Positions 54,855-63,826 of a DNA stretch of 64,000 nt are shown here, one piece after another. Where the stretch lies: assembly GCF_027186265.1 (NCBI RefSeq), contig NZ_CP114176.1:3162001-3226000 (forward strand), given 5' to 3'. The position numbers and the translations under genes were made by a program. Each line of letters opens with the position of its first letter. The stretch's first letter is position 1. The notes beneath the pieces were generated by a model. That model was not told the origin of the DNA and made no database searches. It saw only the letters and a list, made by a program, of their open reading frames with translations. Source of the stretch: Lentibacillus daqui (lineage in GTDB: Bacteria; Bacillota; Bacilli; Bacillales; Amphibacillaceae).

Positions 54855-55600
54855 CTAAGATCCCTTTTTCTTTGAAAACAAAGGTAATAATAAAGCTACC
54901 AATGCAATTAATAAAGTAATCGCCGAAATTGGAGATGTGATAAAGGTTAGATAATCTCCATTAGTTATTAACAATTGTCTTCTAAGTGATTCTTCCATCA
55001 TTGGTCCTAAAACTAACCCAAGTATTAATGCTGCAACTGAGAAATTATATTTTTTCATAAAGTAACCGACAACACCAAACAACAACATAATCCATATATT
55101 CATGGTGTTATTATCAACAGCAAATGCGCCCAGCAACGAAAGCATGATTATAAAGGTTGCCAAAATTCCATATGACAGTCTTAAAAGCGAACTAAAAGCT
55201 TTTACACCAAACCGGCCAGTAACAAGTGTTAAAGCACTGGCCGTTAACATTAAAGCATACTGCATATAGAAGTGTTGGCTGATCCAATAATAATTGAGGA
55301 CCAGGTTGCAGCCCTTGTAATACCAAAGCTGCTAAGATAATTGCTGTTGTTGGACTTCCGGGTATCCCCAGGAACAACGTTTACAACTTTATCTACATAA
55401 ATATCTACTTCCCCTCCTAATGCAGCAGCCTCAACGGAATCCCCTGATGGATAAGGAATGAATTTAGTTTTAATGCCTGCCTCTTGAGCAAATGAATTAA
55501 CAGTCAAATCATCAAGACCGGCTGGGCTAACACCAGCAAAAGTTAAACCCGTTTCTTTTCCCTTTTTAATTAAATATTTAAATTCTTACACTAAGGTAAT
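54855..55600 (-). pseudogene. tctC-tctA remnants joined by a deletion
   Basis: From 55600 leftward the reverse strand encodes LTFAGVSPAGLDDLTVNSFAQ, GIKTKFIPYPSGDSVEAAALGG and VDIYVDKVVN, the middle of a TctC-type solute receptor. It then passes into GIPGSPTTAIILAALVLQGL and QPGP, the second half of a TctA permease, and after a frameshift near 55250 into the TctA C-terminus (to 54855). The rest of tctC, all of tctB and the first half of tctA are gone. Unlike the TctA-type pair at 14 kb, this system is dead. Confidence 0.8.
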
Positions 55601-55845
55601 TTTGCTCCACAAACAGCCCTTTAATGACAATACAAAAAAGTCTGTGGTTACTTTTTGGCCTATATATTTAATATTTTTAGCTCTTATTTTTCTCTGGATT
55701 ATTCGCCTTCAATGAAATCTACCGGCTTGTACATCTTATAATTTGTTTTTGCCTCGCTTTCAAGTAGAATCGCAGCACTAATGTTTTAAACATTGCCTGA
55801 AGAGGAAACCTATCACCAAGACAGGAAAACGAAAGGATGAGAAAT
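55601..55845. other. Intergenic, no gene recognised
   Basis: AT-rich, with the ribosome binding site of the following gene at its right end. Confidence 0.4.
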
Positions 55846-56199
55846 ATGTTGGATGTGAAAGGACAGGAACAGGGCGCGATATTGGAGATCACCACGCAGG
55901 GTACCGCCACCCAGGAGGATTTACAGAAATTTAAAGAAGCGCTGCATACGAAAACACTGCAGGAGGAACCGGTCAACATCTTGTTTATTTTCAAAAATAT
56001 AGAAGGTATCACCCCCAAAGGATTAATGGAAGATGTGAAGACTTTTCCATATATGAAAAGCATCAAAAAAGGCGCCATCGTAGCGGATGACACGTTTACC
56101 AAAACAGATGCAACCATTGCAAATCTCATTCCTGGAGTAGAAGTCGCCCAGTATTCGCTTGACGAACTGGAAACAGCAAGAAAATGGTTGGCCGAATAG
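55846..56199 (+). CDS. SpoIIAA-like (STAS/SEC14-type) small protein
   Basis: A 117-residue protein of the SpoIIAA-like family: beta strands GAILEITTQGTAT, VNILFIFKNIEGIT and KGAIVADDTFTK alternate with helices, ending YSLDELETARKWLAE. The start at 55846 has GAAAGG at good spacing; an ATG three codons earlier touches the site. The fold resembles anti-anti-sigma factors but lacks the phosphorylated Ser of SpoIIAA. Role unknown; stands alone. Confidence 0.8.
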   Translation: MLDVKGQEQGAILEITTQGTATQEDLQKFKEALHTKTLQEEPVNILFIFKNIEGITPKGLMEDVKTFPYMKSIKKGAIVADDTFTKTDATIANLIPGVEVAQYSLDELETARKWLAE

Positions 56200-56574
56200 A
56201 CTCTTGAATGGAACAAACGACTAAAAAATCTGCTTATCTTTCGAGGCCATTAAAATGTAACTATCATATTCATCGATCGTGTGCTCTTGAAATTCGATCG
56301 AACTGGACGCAATTTCGAGCGTGTAAGCGAAATTCAACTGAATGTTTCTTTGATTGGACAATTTACTGTGAGCCCCAACTAATCTAGTCTGTTTTTGTTT
56401 CAATAAACGTTAAAAAATCGCCACCTGTAAATCCTCAGATGGCGATTTCATCTATAAATTTTATTTTTTTGATCCACAAACCGATTCTGATTAAAGTGAT
56501 ACCCCTTTAAGTTGTATACCTTTATTTCAGCCGATGTCAGCAAATCTGCCTCTCAACAATAAAATGAGCCTGAT
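56200..56574. other. Intergenic between converging genes
   Basis: Contains the terminator at 56410-56448 and no supported ORF. Confidence 0.4.
56410..56448 (-). terminator. Terminator downstream of the C45-family gene
   Basis: AAATCGCCA and TGGCGATTT with an inner CTG/CAG pair, then TTTTTAA on the reverse strand. Confidence 0.7.
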
Positions 56575-57618
56575 TCACTCCATATTAATAAAACCTCTAG
56601 GGTAATCGATCTTGCCCCGAATGCGGGAAATGGACGTATTTTTCCCGTCCAACCATTCTTGAAAGTTAAAAATCACCGGTGGACGGTCGGGACCGATGGC
56701 ATACCATGCTTTCATCTCCTTTGGAAAGTAAGCGGTAGTATGCAGTGTTCCGGCTGCGGCGTCATATTTATAGGAAAAAATGTCATATTCGGGTCGATTC
56801 ATGACCTGGAATGCCTGATAAGGATTGGCTGTATGCTGCTGTTCGCTCTGGATGGTTTTTTCCCGATGACGTGACTCATCCTGGCGATAACGGTTCTCTT
56901 CATCAAGAAGGTGAAAATGATTCGTGCATACATTGGATCGGCGTACTGCTATCTTCCTTGGGGATGCTTCAACAACATACGACTCACCGGACGGATCCAG
57001 CAAGATATAGCTGAACGAATGCCGGTGCGGAATGTCCCGGAGGAGTTTCACCGCTTCGTCAACGTTCCCGCATGTCTCCAGGATCAACCGCCCAATCATA
57101 TTACATAAAAATCCATCGGCAGACTGTTTTCGGTGAGTGAAATTATACGCCATTACTAGTCCTTTTTCATTCATGCCGTCGATTCGTCCGGTAATCTGCA
57201 TCGATGGGCCAGTAGTAGCATAGCCTCCGTCCGTTGGCTGATAAAAAAGATAGCGTCCTTCATAAGAACGGGGGTGGCTATCATAGTTGCGGACCATGTA
57301 GTCCCGATCGGCATATACGGAACAGCCACTCCGCTCATATTCCAGATAATATCCACTAAATAGCCGAATAGCATCGTTCATTTCTAGTTCCAGTGCATCG
57401 GCTAAACCGCGAATTTCATCTAATATCCCCGGTGCAATGGATCTGATTGCTTGAGTAAAGGCTTCCGGATCAATAATGAAATGCCTCTCTTTAAGCGGGC
57501 CCCACTGCTTTTTCCGATTGGGTAATATCGGGGAAGATAAAAGTTTTTTCCCTTGAAAATAGCCGAAGTCTGCATGCGTTCCTCGAAATTGAATCACGTC
57601 GCTGTATACATCCGTCAT
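56575..57618 (-). CDS. C45/AAT-family acyltransferase or amidase
   Basis: A 347-residue Ntn-hydrolase-like protein of the acyl-CoA:6-aminopenicillanate acyltransferase family. The nucleophile candidate is Cys in ERSGCSVYADRD (about residue 99); RNYDSHPRSYEGRY, GMNEKGLVMAYNFTHRK and NHFHLLDEENRY are typical blocks. Such proteins self-cleave before the Cys to become active. ATG at 57618 follows GAAAGAGG. No signal peptide. Substrate unknown; bacterial relatives include N-acyl amino acid or peptide amidases. Monocistronic. Confidence 0.82.
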   Translation of the reverse strand: MTDVYSDVIQFRGTHADFGYFQGKKLLSSPILPNRKKQWGPLKERHFIIDPEAFTQAIRSIAPGILDEIRGLADALELEMNDAIRLFSGYYLEYERSGCSVYADRDYMVRNYDSHPRSYEGRYLFYQPTDGGYATTGPSMQITGRIDGMNEKGLVMAYNFTHRKQSADGFLCNMIGRLILETCGNVDEAVKLLRDIPHRHSFSYILLDPSGESYVVEASPRKIAVRRSNVCTNHFHLLDEENRYRQDESRHREKTIQSEQQHTANPYQAFQVMNRPEYDIFSYKYDAAAGTLHTTAYFPKEMKAWYAIGPDRPPVIFNFQEWLDGKNTSISRIRGKIDYPRGFINME

Positions 57619-57955
57619 TGTTCTTGTACCTCTTTCATCGTCATTACTATTAGTGTAAGGCACTTGTATATTGAGGAAAACCGTTTTGCTCAGTCTGGAA
57701 AAGTTGTTTTGAATCTTGATTATTCAAATAACAATAATAATGATGGGCACGATCGGCTTGCACGCACATCTATCTAAAGACAGCTATTTTGCTTGAGCAA
57801 TTATCTTCCTATCTGTTTCTCTAAGCAGTTACATGCTTTAGGGTTTTAAATGATACAAATCTAGCTGGAGCCAAGACCAAAAAAACAAGAAAGATGACCC
57901 ATATTCCGCCATCTTTTTATTAATTTTCTCTTCATAATCATTGACTTCGCTCGCA
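57619..57955. other. Intergenic, no gene recognised
   Basis: AT-rich. The right part is downstream of araB. No terminator with a T-run stands out. Confidence 0.35.
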
Positions 57956-59557
57956 TCATGGAATCGACTGAATTGCCATGGATTCAATCGATAACCCTTC
58001 TTTATATTTTTTAATAAAATCTTCATATCCAGCTACTCCTTCAGGCTCTGGACTTAAGGTCGAACTTTCAGGATTAGCAAAAACCTTTTCATCCAAAAAG
58101 TCTTCTAAGCTTATACGATCATTTCCATATATGGCATAAGCAGCTAGTACCGCCATGCCCCAGGCACCACCTTCACTCGCTGTGTTCATAACAGTGATGG
58201 GCATGTTTAATGCATTGGCCAGAATCTGCTGGGCAATGACTGGTGTTTTAAATAAGCCACCTTGCGCGATTAAAACGTCTATTTTGTTTCCTTCTTCATT
58301 TTTCAAAATATCCATGCCAATTTTAAGCGGAGCAAAGGCAGCATATAATTGGGTTTGAACAAAGTTTGCCAGTGTAAATGAGCTACCAGGCGCTCTAACA
58401 AAAAGCGGACGTCCTTCAGGCATCTTGGTTATATTTTCACCTGACAAGTAGCTGTAATTGATTAATCCACCCGCATTGGGATCAGCTTTCGTAGTCGTTA
58501 AGAATAGCGTTTCAAATAATCGATCGGAATCCAAATCAATACCGAGGCGCTCTGCAAATTCTTTAAATATTGCTGCCCATGCATTAATATCAGACGAACA
58601 ATTGTTAATATGGACCATTGCTACTGGTTCATTATTTGGCGTCGAAACGATATCAATATCTCGATAAACTTTTTTCAACGGTTTGTCAAGCACAACCATG
58701 GAAAATGCGGAAGTTCCTACTGATATATTTCCAGTTTGTTGACGAACGCTGTTGGTACTAACCATACCAGTACCAGCGTCACCCTCGGGAGGAGCCATGA
58801 CACTACCTTCCTGGAGATTGCCATTCACATCTAGCAATTTAGCGCCTGCCGCGGTCAATGTTCCGGCATGATCACCGGCTTGTAACACGGCAGGCAAGAT
58901 ATCCCGAATACTCCACTGATATGGCGTAACGTTTTTAAGATGATCAAAGGTATCCAAAAAGGCTGCAGAATATGTGCCAGTGGCTTCATCAATTGGGAAA
59001 ACCCCGGAAGCATCGCCAATTCCCAAAAACATTTCTCCGGATAATTTCCAGTGTACATAGCCAGCTAAAGTCGTCATAAAATGAATGTCATTTACATGTG
59101 ATTCATTATTTAAAATAGCCTGATACAAGTGTGCAATACTCCACCGCTCGGGAATATTAAACTGAAATAGTTCTGTTAATTCATTGGCGGCTTGTTCTGT
59201 CATGTTATTCCGCCACGTTCTAAAAGGGGTCAATAACGTGCCATCACTTGAGAAAACCAAATATCCGTGCATCATAGCGCTTACACCTATTGCACTGATT
59301 TGCGTTAACGTGGTGTGATACTTGCTTTGCACATCCGCTGCAACTTGTCTATAGCTTTGTTGAATCCCATTCCATACGTCATCTAATGCGTAAGTCCAAA
59401 TGCCATCTTCAAATTTATTCTCCCAGCCATAGCTTCCAGTAGCAATGGTATGAAAATCATCCGTTACCAATACTGCTTTGATACGTGTGGACCCCAATTC
59501 GATCCCCAACGAGACATGACCCTGTTGAATTGCCTTGGATATTTCCCTTATGTTCAT
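57956..59557 (-). CDS. araB: FGGY-family ribulokinase
   Basis: A 533-residue FGGY kinase with the phosphate-binding GIELGSTRIKAVLV at the N-terminus and FGGY blocks around MHGYLVFSSDGTLLTPFRTW and the C-terminal GGLFKTPVIAQQILAN. It resembles the xylulokinase-like AraB of lactobacilli more than the E. coli type. TGGAGGTAAATGAC precedes the ATG at 59557. Lying after araE and opposite araA/araD, it should phosphorylate L-ribulose. Confidence 0.88.
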   Translation of the reverse strand: MNIREISKAIQQGHVSLGIELGSTRIKAVLVTDDFHTIATGSYGWENKFEDGIWTYALDDVWNGIQQSYRQVAADVQSKYHTTLTQISAIGVSAMMHGYLVFSSDGTLLTPFRTWRNNMTEQAANELTELFQFNIPERWSIAHLYQAILNNESHVNDIHFMTTLAGYVHWKLSGEMFLGIGDASGVFPIDEATGTYSAAFLDTFDHLKNVTPYQWSIRDILPAVLQAGDHAGTLTAAGAKLLDVNGNLQEGSVMAPPEGDAGTGMVSTNSVRQQTGNISVGTSAFSMVVLDKPLKKVYRDIDIVSTPNNEPVAMVHINNCSSDINAWAAIFKEFAERLGIDLDSDRLFETLFLTTTKADPNAGGLINYSYLSGENITKMPEGRPLFVRAPGSSFTLANFVQTQLYAAFAPLKIGMDILKNEEGNKIDVLIAQGGLFKTPVIAQQILANALNMPITVMNTASEGGAWGMAVLAAYAIYGNDRISLEDFLDEKVFANPESSTLSPEPEGVAGYEDFIKKYKEGLSIESMAIQSIP

Positions 59558-59599
59558 GTCATTTACCTCCAAACTCTTATAATCTACCAATACTTTCCC

Positions 59600-61000
59600 T
59601 CAGGCATTCATTTCCTTACTCATTTTTTTAGCCCCTTTTAATTCGCCAATTTTTTCAATTTCCTCTAAAGTACGTCCAAGTGGTTCCGGAACCCTCGTAC
59701 GAATAAATAATACACCAAGCAAACAAATAACACCAAAGATTGCGAAAACAGCTTCTTGAGGCATGGAGGCAGTCATGATTGGAAATAGCAATCCAACCAG
59801 GAAAGAACCTAACCAGTTAAAGGATGAGGCTACTCCTGACGCAAGCCCGCGAATCAACAATGGAAAGATTTCTCCTACAATGACCCAGGTTAACGGAGCC
59901 CATGTGAAAGAATAAAATGCTACATAGATACTTAAAAATACAACGATCATCATTGGATTAGCATTTGGTATAACGACATTCAAAATTGCTGGAAAGATAA
60001 AGGACAGTCCCATAATCGTTCCACCCATTGTTAATAACGTACGACGTTTAAATTTATCAGCAATAAGCAGAAATAACAATGAACCTAAAACGAGAATAAT
60101 TCCTTGAATAATTGGCCACATCAATTCCGAACTGGCTGCAGACCCCGTTGCATCCTCAACAATCAAAGGAATATAATAAAAGATTGCATTAGCACCTTGA
60201 AATTGTTGAAAAGCAGCAACTCCTACTCCGGCAATGACTAAATAACGATATTTACTATTAAGTAATGTACGCAATGATGTTTTTTGATTTGCTTGCTTCT
60301 CCTTCTTTGCAGTTTCTTGAATTTCTTTTATTTCAGAATTAATTTCTTGCTCGGAACGAATGTAACTTAAAACTTTACGCGCTTCATCCAGTTTATCATT
60401 TTTGACGAGAAAACGTGGGGATTCAAGTAATCTTAGCACTCCAAAGAATAAAATTAAAGCAGGTACAGCCGCCATGCCAAGCATTAAGCGCCATCCCAGT
60501 GTTTCCGGTAAACCTTGAAATAAATAATCAACAATGTATGAAAGTAACATTCCGGAAACGATCATTGTTTGATTGATACCGGACAACCTTCCGCGTAAAC
60601 GTGCGGGTGCCATTTCTGACATATAGGCAGGTACCAATGCGGAGGCAGCACCAACGGCTAATCCCAATATAATTCGGGAAACAATCAAAAAAACTCTTCC
60701 ATTATGAGGGGCTATTCCCGACAAAACTGAACCAATAACAAAAATGACAGCAGCTATTAAGATCATCTTGCGCCGTCCTAAACGGTCCGAAAAATGACCT
60801 GCTAAAGCGCCTCCAAAAATGGCCCCAAGCATAACTGATGAGGTGATCCAGCCAATAATACTTCCACTCTGCAAATCCCAATTTTCCTTTAGAAAAGGCA
60901 AAGCCCCTGTCATCACACCAATATCATATCCAAAAAGAATTCCACCAAAAGCCCCGAAAAAATAAATGAACCCATTCGAGATTTTCTTTTCCCCAACCAT
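59600..61000 (-). CDS. araE: Sugar porter (MFS), probable L-arabinose:H+ symporter
   Basis: A 466-residue 12-helix sugar porter: GYDIGVMTGALPFL, GHFSDRLGRRKMIL, RIILGLAVGAASALVPAYMSE, LRLLESPRFLVKN and QQFQGANAIFYYIP all match family motifs. TTGGAGGG precedes the ATG. Its promoter overlaps an AraR-type box, and araB follows 42 bases downstream. Confidence 0.92.
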   Translation of the reverse strand: MVGEKKISNGFIYFFGAFGGILFGYDIGVMTGALPFLKENWDLQSGSIIGWITSSVMLGAIFGGALAGHFSDRLGRRKMILIAAVIFVIGSVLSGIAPHNGRVFLIVSRIILGLAVGAASALVPAYMSEMAPARLRGRLSGINQTMIVSGMLLSYIVDYLFQGLPETLGWRLMLGMAAVPALILFFGVLRLLESPRFLVKNDKLDEARKVLSYIRSEQEINSEIKEIQETAKKEKQANQKTSLRTLLNSKYRYLVIAGVGVAAFQQFQGANAIFYYIPLIVEDATGSAASSELMWPIIQGIILVLGSLLFLLIADKFKRRTLLTMGGTIMGLSFIFPAILNVVIPNANPMMIVVFLSIYVAFYSFTWAPLTWVIVGEIFPLLIRGLASGVASSFNWLGSFLVGLLFPIMTASMPQEAVFAIFGVICLLGVLFIRTRVPEPLGRTLEEIEKIGELKGAKKMSKEMNA

Positions 61001-61072
61001 TATTATCCCTCCAAAGTTTTAAGATTATTTCTCAAAGTATTTATACTAAGATAGTAAAGGCTTTCAAAATGG

Positions 61073-61101
61073 ATATTATCACCATTGTACTTATAAATCA
61101 A
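61073..61101 (-). promoter_or_regulatory. Promoter of araE-araB
   Basis: TTGATT (61101-61096), 17 bases, TAATAT (61078-61073) on the reverse strand. A cre-like TGAAAGCCTTTACT follows just downstream (61057-61070). Confidence 0.6.
61084..61098. promoter_or_regulatory. AraR-type operator 1
   Basis: ATTGTACTTATAAAT, close to the B. subtilis AraR box (ATTTGTACGTACAAAT-like), inside the araE promoter spacer. Confidence 0.55.
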
Positions 61102-61111
61102 CATAAAAAAT

Positions 61112-61126
61112 ATTTGTATGTATAAT
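61112..61126. promoter_or_regulatory. AraR-type operator 2
   Basis: ATTTGTATGTATAAT, 28 bases from operator 1, which would allow cooperative binding of two AraR dimers on nearly the same face of DNA. Confidence 0.55.
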
Positions 61127-61210
61127 TTAAATAAGCAACTAAGTTTAGTTTACTAATAAGTACATTATAGTTGCACTAAAAATAGCAATCACCGTCCATA
61201 TTAATGTTGT

Positions 61211-61239
61211 TTGACTTATACGGATAAATAATATACCAT
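61211..61239 (+). promoter_or_regulatory. Promoter of araA
   Basis: TTGACT (61211-61216), 17 bases, TACCAT (61234-61239). The -10 box is weak. Confidence 0.5.
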
Positions 61240-61243
61240 TCTG

Positions 61244-61258
61244 TGTAAGCGGTTAACA
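61244..61258 (+). promoter_or_regulatory. cre-like CcpA site in araA leader
   Basis: TGTAAGCGGTTAACA, a common cre variant, a few bases after the -10 box, fitting repression by glucose. Confidence 0.6.
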
Positions 61259-61348
61259 AAAGGGCGAGGCATAAGAGTAGTTTAAAAAAATTCTAATAGA
61301 GTGCCCTGTTTACCCCAAGAAAAACACAAATTCTGGGAGGTTATCATC

Positions 61349-62773
61349 ATGTTGCAAACGAACGACTATGAATTTTGGTTTGTTGTAGGAAGTCAATATC
61401 TCTATGGCGAAGAAGCATTAAACACTGTAAAAGAAGATACGATGCAAATCATCGATGAATTAAATAAAAATGGAAATCTGGCCTATCCGATTGTTTTTAA
61501 AACCGTGGCAACAACAGCAGACAGCATCACAAAAGTTATGAAGGAAGTCAATTTCAATGATCATGTTGCCGGTGTCATTACGTGGATGCACACCTTCTCT
61601 CCTGCTAAAAATTGGATCAGAGGGACAAAAATATTACAAAAACCATTACTCCATTTTGCCACCCAATTTTCCAACACCATTCCATGGCAGACCATTGATA
61701 TGGACTATATGAATTTACACCAAAGTGCCCATGGGGATCGCGAATACGGATTTATCAATGCACGTTTGCATAAGAATAACAAGATCGTTGTCGGGCACTG
61801 GAAAGACCAGCGTGTTCAAACACAAATCAGTCAATGGATGGATGTAGCTGCTGCATACAATGAAAGTTTCCATATTAAAGTAGCAAGATTTGGTGATAAC
61901 ATGCTTCATGTAGCTGTTACAGAAGGTGATAAAATAGAAGCCCAAATCCAATTCGGCTGGACCGTGGACTACTATGGCATTGGCGATTTAGTAGCGGAAA
62001 TGAATAAAGTAACCGATAAAGACATCAACGATACGTACCAAGAATGCCAAAACAAGTATGAATTGGATGCCGGAGAAAATGACCCACATTTTTTTGAAGA
62101 ACATGTGAAGGAACAAATCAGAATGGAAATCGCACTCAGAAACTTCCTGGAAGCTGGCGGCTATAGCGCATTTACAACCAACTTTGAGGATTTGTGGGGC
62201 ATGAAGCAGTTACCGGGAATGGCTGTTCAACGTTTAAATGAAGAAGGGTATGGCTTTGCTGGTGAAGGGGATTGGAAGACAGCTGCTCTCGATCGTTTAA
62301 TAAAGATTATGGCCCACAATAAAGGAACAGGGTTTATGGAAGACTATACGTACAACTTGGTTGAAGGACATGAGGAAATTTTAGGTTCGCATATGTTAGA
62401 GGTTGATCCAACATTGGCCAGCACCAAAGCAAGCGTAGAGGTTCACCCGCTGGGAATCGGTGACAAAGCGGATCCTGCAAGGCTTGTATTTGATGGTTTA
62501 GAGGGAGAAGGAGTCAATGTAACCATTTCTGATTTTGGCGATCAATTTAAAATGATTATGTATGAAATTGAAGGTCATAAACCAACAGAACCGGCTCCAC
62601 ATCTTCCGGTTGCCCGCCAAATGTTTACGCCCAAACCGGGATTCTACAATGGCGTTCAACAATGGATCGAAAACGGCGGAGGTCATCACACCGTCATGTC
62701 ATTTGGAATCACATCCGAGCAGATTGAAGATTTAGCAAAAATGTTTGGCCTGAAATATATCACGATTCAATAA
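61349..62773 (+). CDS. araA: L-arabinose isomerase
   Basis: A 474-residue enzyme with full-length AraA features: EFWFVVGSQYLYGEEAL at the start, WMHTFSPAKNWIRG, the metal-site Glu in GFAGEGDWKTAALDR (about 306) and HMLEVDPTLA (about 333-337), and HHTVMSFGI with its His near the end. Converts L-arabinose to L-ribulose. The ATG at 61349 has GGGAGG upstream; the longer frame begins at a GTG without support. Confidence 0.96.
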   Translation: MLQTNDYEFWFVVGSQYLYGEEALNTVKEDTMQIIDELNKNGNLAYPIVFKTVATTADSITKVMKEVNFNDHVAGVITWMHTFSPAKNWIRGTKILQKPLLHFATQFSNTIPWQTIDMDYMNLHQSAHGDREYGFINARLHKNNKIVVGHWKDQRVQTQISQWMDVAAAYNESFHIKVARFGDNMLHVAVTEGDKIEAQIQFGWTVDYYGIGDLVAEMNKVTDKDINDTYQECQNKYELDAGENDPHFFEEHVKEQIRMEIALRNFLEAGGYSAFTTNFEDLWGMKQLPGMAVQRLNEEGYGFAGEGDWKTAALDRLIKIMAHNKGTGFMEDYTYNLVEGHEEILGSHMLEVDPTLASTKASVEVHPLGIGDKADPARLVFDGLEGEGVNVTISDFGDQFKMIMYEIEGHKPTEPAPHLPVARQMFTPKPGFYNGVQQWIENGGGHHTVMSFGITSEQIEDLAKMFGLKYITIQ

Positions 62774-63073
62774 TATAGAAATCCGGAATCTATAGGAAGA
62801 GGTTGACTTGCCGGCATGATTGGGGATGAAGTCGTATTGCCCTCAAAAGGTTGGATACTGACTGTTGCAGGGCATCAAATTTTGCCCATTCGCCTGATAA
62901 AAGCAAGCCTCTTCTACCGGAGGGCAGTAAACGCACGCACAGAGTGATTTAGATTGACTTGTACGTATCAATATAATAGTATCATGATTAACTATGATAT
63001 ATTCGCTCTACCCGATACTATCGACATGTACAGTCCATACCGAAAAAACGAGTAGTAAAGGGATGAATTGTTT
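62774..63073. other. Intergenic araA-araD region
   Basis: The left half holds inverted GAAGAGG / CCTCTTC blocks (near 62801 and 62912) that could fold; no ORF. The right half holds the araD promoter and operator. Confidence 0.4.
62954..62982 (+). promoter_or_regulatory. Promoter of araD with AraR-type operator
   Basis: TTGACT (62954-62959), 17 bases, TAGTAT (62977-62982). ACTTGTACGTATCAAT (62957-62972), the best AraR-like box in the window, fills the spacer. Confidence 0.6.
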
Positions 63074-63769
63074 ATGTTAGAACAGTTAAAACAGGAAGTT
63101 TATGAAGCTAATATGCTACTGCAAAAATACAACCTTGTAACGTTCACGTGGGGAAATGTCAGCGGAATGGACCGCGAGAAGAATTTGTTTGTCATTAAAC
63201 CGAGCGGCGTCGCGTACGAAGCGTTAGCACCGGAGCATATGGTTGTGGTTGATTTGAACGGTAATGTCGTTGAAGGTGATTTAAACCCGTCCAGTGACAC
63301 GCCAACACATCTTGTTTTGTATAAACACTTTTCAAATATAAAAGGAATTGTCCATACCCATTCCCCATGGGCTGTTACATTTGCCCAAGCTGGCATCGAT
63401 TTACCGCCCGCAGGAACAACCCATGCTGACACGTTTTATGGTCCCGTTCCAGTAACAAGAAAAATGAAAGCATCTGAGGTTAGGAACGATTATGAAAAAC
63501 AAACCGGAGATGTCATTGTGGAAACATTTGAGAAGCGAAACATGGATCCCGATCAAGTGCCAGCTGCTCTAGTCAATGATCATGGTCCTTTTACATGGGG
63601 AAAATCTGCCTATGATGCCATTCAACATGCAGTCGTGTTGGAAGAGGTAGCCAAAATGACTTACCACACGATACAATTAAATTCGAATGATATTACAATG
63701 GACTCCTATCTCTTGGACAAACACTTTTTAAGAAAGCATGGCAAAAATGCTTACTACGGTCAAAAATAA
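63074..63769 (+). CDS. araD: L-ribulose-5-phosphate 4-epimerase
   Basis: A 231-residue class II aldolase-fold epimerase: TWGNVSGMDREKNLFVIKPSG, SSDTPTHLVLYKHF, and the zinc-site His pair in GIVHTHSPWAVTF (about 94-97) with a third His in NDHGPFTWG (about 171). Links arabinose to the pentose phosphate pathway. The ATG at 63074 follows AAAGGG. It has its own promoter rather than being coupled to araA. Confidence 0.95.
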   Translation: MLEQLKQEVYEANMLLQKYNLVTFTWGNVSGMDREKNLFVIKPSGVAYEALAPEHMVVVDLNGNVVEGDLNPSSDTPTHLVLYKHFSNIKGIVHTHSPWAVTFAQAGIDLPPAGTTHADTFYGPVPVTRKMKASEVRNDYEKQTGDVIVETFEKRNMDPDQVPAALVNDHGPFTWGKSAYDAIQHAVVLEEVAKMTYHTIQLNSNDITMDSYLLDKHFLRKHGKNAYYGQK

Positions 63770-63826
63770 GACAGCACAGGAAACATTTCAATTGTCGATC
63801 TAAAATTATTTATATTTTTCTTTTAG

